Shown one piece after another: positions 58,233 to 64,000 of a stretch of DNA of 64,000 nt. Under the pieces are notes generated by a model, which was not told the DNA's origin, did not search any database, and worked only from the letters and a program-made list of their open reading frames with translations. Origin of the DNA: Pseudomonas sp. UBA1879 (lineage in GTDB: Bacteria > Pseudomonadota > Gammaproteobacteria > Pseudomonadales > Pseudomonadaceae). The stretch is from NCBI RefSeq assembly GCF_002338065.1, contig NZ_DDHJ01000021.1, positions 147,087 through 211,086 of the forward strand. Direction: 5' to 3'. A program made the translations under genes and the position numbers. Every line of letters begins with the position of its first letter. Position 1 is the first letter of the stretch.

Positions 58233-61200
58233 ATGTCTCAGCATTTGAATACCCTCAAAAGCAAAATCCCCGACTGGCTGGCCAACGCCCCCTCGGCGCT
58301 ACATCACCGTCTGCGCCGCGCCGGCGCAGCCCGGCTCTCCTGGTTCGAACAGGCTCGGCAGAGCATGCCCGAGGTCGTCAACGCATTGCGGAACGACTAT
58401 GTGCTGCACCTTGCGAGAGAGCGCGAGCTCAACGAGGTGCTGAAAGATTTTCCTGCGCTCGAGGCTTTTGCCGAACCGCTGTTGGTCGCAGCGCTGAAAG
58501 CACGATTCGGTCTGGAGGTGGACGTTCGCAACACATGGCTGTTTCACGCTCGGCGAGTCAGCGTTGACGACTCGTTCGCTGCGGCGTCGAGGGACCCGCT
58601 GGTCGAATGGCAGAAATCGCTCAAGGCCGCCACACAAACGCTTCTTCACGCCGCGTTGCAGAACTTTGAAGCCTGGGAGGCCGAACCCGGCGGGATGGAT
58701 CTGGATGCGCGGCAGAAAGCCGCGATCTATGACCGTCACCCGGTCGAGGGTTTAGGGCTGACTGGAAACGTGCTGACCATCGCTCCCGAAGCGTTTGCGG
58801 CCCTGAGTCGCGAGTTGGACCTGGGGGGCCAATACCAGCAAAAACTCAGCGCATTTCTGAATCCCGTTTCCAAGCCTGGCGACGCACCCGATGCTGCGAC
58901 TTACAACCGACGCGGCTTGCTCAAGCGGGTGGAAGCCTCGGCGTTCCTGATTCAGGTGCACCTTGCCCGACTGCAGGGCGAGATCAGCCCGAGCATTTAC
59001 GCACCCTTACTGGACGTCGCCGGAAACGGCATCCGCACCACACTGGAGGGCGAGTCTGTGACCTGCAGCTTCCTTCGTCTGTGGGACATTGAACTGACCG
59101 GCATCGTGGCCATCGGCAAAAACCGAGACGACGCAGACACCGTGCAAAGCGTCGTCGTGTACATCCCGGATGACCCGGTCTGCCCCCTCAAGGAATACCC
59201 GTCCAGCGCCGCGTTCACTGCTGCGTTGCGGGACCGGCTGCTGACCGAGGGCTATTCGGCGTTTTTCCAGCGCTTTGTGCCGGCGCGTCAACGGGCGCAG
59301 TTGTTCGCGAAAGTCGAGGGCTGCCTGCGGCCCAGCGTCTGGAACGCACAAAAAGGTTGGTATGAGCAGCAAGTCGATCCCCACGCAACGCTGCATCTGC
59401 GCGAACAAAAGATAGAAAGCGGCTTGTTGACCGCCCTGACCGAGCAGAAAGCAGTCGTCCTTAAAGACGATGCGCTGTTTCACGCCGTGCCGACGGCGGA
59501 CGAAGATCAGAAGACCCTCAGTGAGCGCGTGCACTACTTCGAAAGCCTGGCATTGCAAACACTGAACGTCGTCGGTTTCGTCGTGCCGCCGCTGGGGGCG
59601 GTAATGATGGCCGTGGCCGCCGCGCAGCTCGGCTCGGAGGTGTTCGAAGGCGTTGAACACTGGACGCGCGGCGAATGGGAACAGGGCTGGCGTTGCCTGA
59701 TGGACGTCGCAGAAAACGTGGCGCTCATGGCTGCGCTCGGCGCGCTTCACGGCAGCGGCACGCCTGCGGTCGAGACGATGACCGTTGAAACGCCTTCTTT
59801 CATCGAGGAGCTCAAGGAAGTCGAATTGCCCAGCGGGGAAACCCGCCTCTGGAAACCTGACATTGCGCCCTTCGCCCACGACACGGTGTTGCCGGCCGGG
59901 TTGAAGCCCGATGAGTTCGGGATTTATCGCTATCAGGGTAAACACTGGATTTCGGTGGAGGGCAAAACGTACTCGGTCAATCGCGTGCCTTCAGGGCAGC
60001 TGCAGATCGAACACCCCACAAAGGTCAATGGCTACCAGCCCCTGGTGCATGGCAACGGCGCGGGTGCCTGGCTGCACGCGGCTGATCGGCCGCTGGAGTG
60101 GGAAGGCCTGAAACTCTTCAGACGTTTGGGGCACACCGCTGAGGCGTTTTCCGACGTCACGGCGCGACGCATCCTGCGTGTGAGCGACACCCAGGAAGCC
60201 GTGTTGCGCAGGGTACTGGCTGAGCATCAGCGCCCGCCCGCGTTGCTTGAGGACACGATGCGGCGCTTCCAGCTGGATCAAGACGTCCAGAATGATTCGC
60301 AAGGCATGGCGTCCCGCGCCGACAAGGCCGCGACGTTCACCTCTCGCTATCGTGCGATGTCATCGGCCCAGGAATCCGACGCATGGCTGATCACCCGCCG
60401 TTATCCCGAACTGCCATCGACCATCGCCGATGAAATCGTGCGCACGGCGTCGGCTTCGGAGCGCACAGCGTTGGCCCACGGTCAGGTACCGTTGCGGGTC
60501 GCCGAAGAGATCCGCGTCTATCAACAGCAGGTCAGACTGGCGCGGGCCTACGAGGGGCTTTACCTGGAGTCGGTAAGCAATCCCGACAGCGACGTGCTGA
60601 TCCTTCATGCCTTGGAGGTCTTGCCCGGTTGGTCACCCGACTTGCGACTGGAACTGCGTGAAGGTCGCTTCGCGGGGCCGATAATCGACGCCGTGGGGCC
60701 TGCGGACGCGCCGTTGCGCAAAGTGCTGGTGCGGTACGCCGATGGTTTTCAGCCTTATGACGAGCGCGGGTTGGAGCTGCATGGCCGCGATAACCTCTAC
60801 GTGTCGGTGCTGCATGCATTGCCCGACGCGCAGCGTATCGCGTTAGGGTTCCCCAGCACATGGGATGGCCCGAAACTCAAGCTCGCCCTTCAAGACGGTC
60901 CGCTGCTCCCTCGGCCACTGCTGCGCAGGCTGCTCAAGATGAAACCCGTCTCGCCGGGAGCAAGATCCCCCATGGGGCTGGCCGATGGGCGATGGGGTTA
61001 TCCCTTGAGTGGCAGGGGTTCGCTGCAAGGTTTCATTGCGCGGGACACCTTGCTCGACCTGATTCGATCCATTGGCTTGCCGAGCGACGACGTGTCCGCT
61101 GAACAGCTGTTGACGGCCCTGGAGAGCATCGGCCTGAATCGCCAGCAGATCCATCAACGGCTGGTTCAGGTACTGGATGAGCGCATCGCGCTGGATGTCA

Positions 61201-63833
61201 GTTTGAACGCCTGGGATGGTGGCGTCGCGCGTGTGCCCGATGCCCTGGAACATCAGGCCAACCGCACCCATATTCATCAGGTGATCTGGCGACACTGGGC
61301 CGAGACAGCGCTGCCAGAGGTGGCGCCGAACACCTCGGTATTACGCTTGCAGCAAGCGGTCTTGAGCGATTTTCCGCGCGCCCTGCCGGACTTTTTCACT
61401 CAGCGGGTCACTCGATTGGCGCTGGTCGATGTCGCGATCGACAGGCCCACCCCTACAGCGCCGCAGCCGGTGTCACGGGCCGTGGACCAGCGTCTTGCGC
61501 TGGAGTCGTTTTTCAAGCTGTTTCCCCAGCTCACGTCGCTGGATATCACGCGCAGTAACGTGTCGCCGGGCGTGAATGAACCCTTGGTCTTTCAGTTACC
61601 GTATCTGGTGGCGCAATCATTTCCCTCGCTGCGCAGCTTGCGATTGATCAACCAGAGCCTCTCGATCAGTCAGCTGGACGTGCAATCGCTCAGCCAACTC
61701 GAACATTTGACGTCGTTGGACCTGAGCGGCAATTCCATCAACTTCATCGCCCCGACGATGCTGACGAGCCTGCGTTTGCGCTATCTGGGGCTGGACAACG
61801 TGGGGCTTGGTCGTTGGCCCGGCTGGCTCGATGGGCTGGCGTCTTCGTCGATCACCGAGCTGTCGTTACGCAATAACCAGATGATCGAGCTGCCATGGGA
61901 CCTCCTGAGTTTTCATTCCGCGACCGGGCAATCGACGTCGATATCGCTGCAAGGCAACCCGCTCTCGCGTCTGGTGTTGACGCGGATCCGGCTCAATGAA
62001 GAGCCAAATAGTCGATTCCGGTTCCAGGTAGATATCCCCCCTCATTTGGCTGCGCAGATTTCGTTGCTGAGGCAGGAACGGCTCCAGTTGCAGGAAGCCC
62101 TCGACAGTTGGACGGACGCTTCCACCTCGACCCGGCCGCTGAGCGAAGAAACCCGTGCGGTCCGGCATGCCGTTCGCGAAACCCTGCTTGAATTCTCACG
62201 TCTTTATGGCGAAGGCCTGACGCAGACAGTGCTGACCCTGCAGGGCATTTCGCTGGAGGATTTCCCGCGCCAACTGCCGGCGTTCTTCTGCCTGCGTGTC
62301 CGCAGTCTGCAGTTGATCCGGGTCAGCGCCGATGCCGCCCAGATGAACCAGTTCCTGACGCGCTTCCCTCAGCTGACCAGCCTGGAATTGACCGGCCCGG
62401 TCGAGCCCCTTGCGCCACTGCCCTCCGTCTTGCCGCAACTCAGGCAACTGAACACCCTGAGCCTGCGCGACCAAGGGCGTCTTATCGAACAGCAGAGCAT
62501 CGGCTTTCTCGCTCAGCTGCCCAATCTCCGCGCGCTGGACTTGAGCGGCAACCGACTGGGGGTGATATCCGACGTGTCCGGCCTGCGGAGGCACCTGACC
62601 TGGCTGTCGATGGAAAACATGGGCCTCACACAATGGCCGGATTGGATCGACGGTTTGATGCCCCTGGAAGGGCTGACGCTGGACAACAATCAACTGACCG
62701 AGCTGCCGGAGCACATTCTGCGAAACCCGCGGAATGAAACCGGACAGACCGAAATCTCGGTACGGGGCAATCCGCTGACCCATGAAACGATGCGCAGGGC
62801 ATACCTTTCAGAGCGCTACCTCGGCGCCTACAGCTTCGTGATGGACTTCCCCGATGACATCCTCGAACTGTCGCCGGAGCGCCATGAATCCGATTCGGAT
62901 TCCGATGACTTCGGGTCCGATTCAGACGCTTCCGAAGGCTCGTACAGCCCCGGTACTCCGCCTGCGGAAGACGCACCTGAGGTCGAGCGCTGGCTGCTGG
63001 GGACGGTGGATGAGAACGAAGTCCACCGAGGGTTATGGCAGCGTATCGAAGCACATGGCGATGCCCAAAATCTGATGGCGCTGATCGGTCGTCTCACGCA
63101 GTCCGCGCCTTACCGAAACGCGCAGAGCCGGGTGGGTTTTTCCGAGCGAGTGTGGCGAGTGCTGGCTGCGGCCGATCTGAATCAGGAACAGCGCCTTTTG
63201 TATAACGGCATCGCCGAAGAGGCGCTGCTGCAGCCTGAAACCGGGTTTCAAACCTGTCATGACGGGGCGTGGCTGGTGTTCAACCAGATCGAGATTCAGA
63301 TGTTCATCGAGACGTCTCTGGCCAATGTTCCGGCTGAAGGACGCGGCCCCTCTTTGTATCGCCTGACCCAGCGCCTGTACCGTCTGAATGAACTGGACGC
63401 TGTCGCGCGTGAGCAGGCACAGGGACGTGATGAGGCCGAGGTGCGTCTGGCTTATCGTTTGCGTTGGGCGTCCGTGCTGGACCTGCCGTTGCCGCCGAGC
63501 AGCATGCTTTATCAAGTGCACGCCAGCATCCGCCCGGGTGAGTTGGATGCCGCGTTGGCGCGGGTTCAGCACGGGGAGCAGGGCGAACCGTTCATGGCCT
63601 ACGCCGCCCAGCGCGACTTCTGGGTGCAGTACCTGCGGGAGGCGTACGCGGAACGCTTCGAGGCGTTGAAAAACGATTACCTTGCCCAGGTCATCGCCCT
63701 GCCGGACCGCTTTCCCGGACAAACCATTGACGAGCTGAGCGAAGAATTCGCGGCATTGAAACAAGCCTACGAGGCTCGCGAACTGGCGCTGATTCGTGAG
63801 CTGACGTATCAGGAAGGGTTCCAGCAGGATTGA
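58233..63833 (+). CDS. Giant LRR/NEL-type E3 ubiquitin ligase effector
   Basis: A 1,866-residue secreted-effector-like protein. The N-terminal ~1,000 residues are of the DUF6543 / dermonecrotic-toxin-like type found in Pseudomonas, with a hydrophobic segment VVGFVVPPLGAVMMAVAAAQL near residue 445. Two leucine-rich repeat modules follow (about 1036-1265 and 1334-1540), then an acidic Asp/Ser spacer (about 1550-1585) and the NEL domain (1590-1866). The catalytic Cys1675 lies in TCHDGAW, the CxD motif of IpaH/SspH/SlrP ligases. ATG 58233 (MSQHLNTLKSKIPDW) has AGGG eight bases upstream; an upstream in-frame start at 58152 is less likely. No secretion genes are nearby, so the export route is unknown. 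Predicted action: ubiquitination of eukaryotic host proteins. Confidence 0.9.
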   Translation: MSQHLNTLKSKIPDWLANAPSALHHRLRRAGAARLSWFEQARQSMPEVVNALRNDYVLHLARERELNEVLKDFPALEAFAEPLLVAALKARFGLEVDVRNTWLFHARRVSVDDSFAAASRDPLVEWQKSLKAATQTLLHAALQNFEAWEAEPGGMDLDARQKAAIYDRHPVEGLGLTGNVLTIAPEAFAALSRELDLGGQYQQKLSAFLNPVSKPGDAPDAATYNRRGLLKRVEASAFLIQVHLARLQGEISPSIYAPLLDVAGNGIRTTLEGESVTCSFLRLWDIELTGIVAIGKNRDDADTVQSVVVYIPDDPVCPLKEYPSSAAFTAALRDRLLTEGYSAFFQRFVPARQRAQLFAKVEGCLRPSVWNAQKGWYEQQVDPHATLHLREQKIESGLLTALTEQKAVVLKDDALFHAVPTADEDQKTLSERVHYFESLALQTLNVVGFVVPPLGAVMMAVAAAQLGSEVFEGVEHWTRGEWEQGWRCLMDVAENVALMAALGALHGSGTPAVETMTVETPSFIEELKEVELPSGETRLWKPDIAPFAHDTVLPAGLKPDEFGIYRYQGKHWISVEGKTYSVNRVPSGQLQIEHPTKVNGYQPLVHGNGAGAWLHAADRPLEWEGLKLFRRLGHTAEAFSDVTARRILRVSDTQEAVLRRVLAEHQRPPALLEDTMRRFQLDQDVQNDSQGMASRADKAATFTSRYRAMSSAQESDAWLITRRYPELPSTIADEIVRTASASERTALAHGQVPLRVAEEIRVYQQQVRLARAYEGLYLESVSNPDSDVLILHALEVLPGWSPDLRLELREGRFAGPIIDAVGPADAPLRKVLVRYADGFQPYDERGLELHGRDNLYVSVLHALPDAQRIALGFPSTWDGPKLKLALQDGPLLPRPLLRRLLKMKPVSPGARSPMGLADGRWGYPLSGRGSLQGFIARDTLLDLIRSIGLPSDDVSAEQLLTALESIGLNRQQIHQRLVQVLDERIALDVSLNAWDGGVARVPDALEHQANRTHIHQVIWRHWAETALPEVAPNTSVLRLQQAVLSDFPRALPDFFTQRVTRLALVDVAIDRPTPTAPQPVSRAVDQRLALESFFKLFPQLTSLDITRSNVSPGVNEPLVFQLPYLVAQSFPSLRSLRLINQSLSISQLDVQSLSQLEHLTSLDLSGNSINFIAPTMLTSLRLRYLGLDNVGLGRWPGWLDGLASSSITELSLRNNQMIELPWDLLSFHSATGQSTSISLQGNPLSRLVLTRIRLNEEPNSRFRFQVDIPPHLAAQISLLRQERLQLQEALDSWTDASTSTRPLSEETRAVRHAVRETLLEFSRLYGEGLTQTVLTLQGISLEDFPRQLPAFFCLRVRSLQLIRVSADAAQMNQFLTRFPQLTSLELTGPVEPLAPLPSVLPQLRQLNTLSLRDQGRLIEQQSIGFLAQLPNLRALDLSGNRLGVISDVSGLRRHLTWLSMENMGLTQWPDWIDGLMPLEGLTLDNNQLTELPEHILRNPRNETGQTEISVRGNPLTHETMRRAYLSERYLGAYSFVMDFPDDILELSPERHESDSDSDDFGSDSDASEGSYSPGTPPAEDAPEVERWLLGTVDENEVHRGLWQRIEAHGDAQNLMALIGRLTQSAPYRNAQSRVGFSERVWRVLAAADLNQEQRLLYNGIAEEALLQPETGFQTCHDGAWLVFNQIEIQMFIETSLANVPAEGRGPSLYRLTQRLYRLNELDAVAREQAQGRDEAEVRLAYRLRWASVLDLPLPPSSMLYQVHASIRPGELDAALARVQHGEQGEPFMAYAAQRDFWVQYLREAYAERFEALKNDYLAQVIALPDRFPGQTIDELSEEFAALKQAYEARELALIRELTYQEGFQQD

Positions 63834-63836
63834 TCA

Positions 63837-64000
63837 ACACAGGGCTGCGGTGGGCCAGCCGAGCTTTCGACGACTGACCCACCGCATTCGCGGCCGTCGT
63901 ACCTCCGGCGGCTCCTACAGTCTGCGGCGGGATCAGGGAGTTGCCTCGATTCTGGGATGCCGCGTGGCTCCAGATCGGAACAGGGATTGTTTCAACGCCG
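63837..64000. other. Intergenic at right edge with REP fragment
   Basis: After the effector gene: a CGGCGGCTCCTACAG-type half REP near 63906-63921. No gene visible before the edge. Confidence 0.4.

Overview
The window comes from a Pseudomonas chromosome of the fluorescens/syringae lineage. Evidence for this is the run of core genes in familiar pseudomonad neighbourhoods (yggX-mutY-asmA, hisB-hisH-hisA-hisF, envC-ctpA-yibQ-like, gpmI, rhodanese-grxC-secB-trmL), the high-GC codon use, and several copies of the GTGGGAGCCGGCTTGCTGGCGA-type REP element.

Positions 1 to about 28,250 are most of a P2-related, HP1/K139-like tailed prophage that runs off the left edge and ends beside a tRNA-Thr gene (28,257-28,332). 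From the left it has: an early leftward operon (Toprim primase/helicase, two small proteins, a YmfL-type regulator, a BcepMu gp16-type HTH protein) diverging from a short XRE repressor; an Ogr-like zinc-finger activator; leftward portal and large terminase; and a long rightward late block. The late block carries scaffold-protease, capsid, small terminase, head completion, tail completion, sheath, tube, a lysis cassette with nested Rz/Rz1, a tail chaperone with a canonical A AAA AAG frameshift site, tape measure, baseplate, a kelch-propeller tail fibre with its chaperone, hub and spike. After it come a 42-codon gene with terminator, a LexA-controlled divergent gene pair, and an AT-rich noncoding segment with seven GCGATA/TATCGC elements. 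No integrase or second att site is visible.

Positions 28,600-36,100 are ordinary chromosome: a SAM methyltransferase, a polar amino-acid ABC importer (ATPase, binding protein, two permeases), a GABA-type permease, a cytochrome b561 and a conserved hypothetical.

Positions 36,300-38,900 are an AT-richer cargo segment next to tRNA-Phe (39,395-39,470). It holds a tightly overlapping three-gene operon: a DUF3696-type AAA/ABC ATPase, a PIN-domain ribonuclease, and a small RNA ligase with all nucleotidyltransferase motifs. It reads as an RNA-cutting/RNA-sealing conflict system and is the best candidate here for an undescribed system.

Positions 39,500-57,800 are core genome: iron-sulfur protection and DNA repair, an AsmA protein, an OFA-family transporter, histidine biosynthesis, envelope proteins, phosphoglycerate mutase, redox and export chaperones, and a tRNA methyltransferase. 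From 58,233 to 63,833 lies one giant gene for an LRR/NEL-type E3 ubiquitin ligase effector of 1,866 residues, with a duplicated LRR module and the catalytic CxD motif near the C-terminus.
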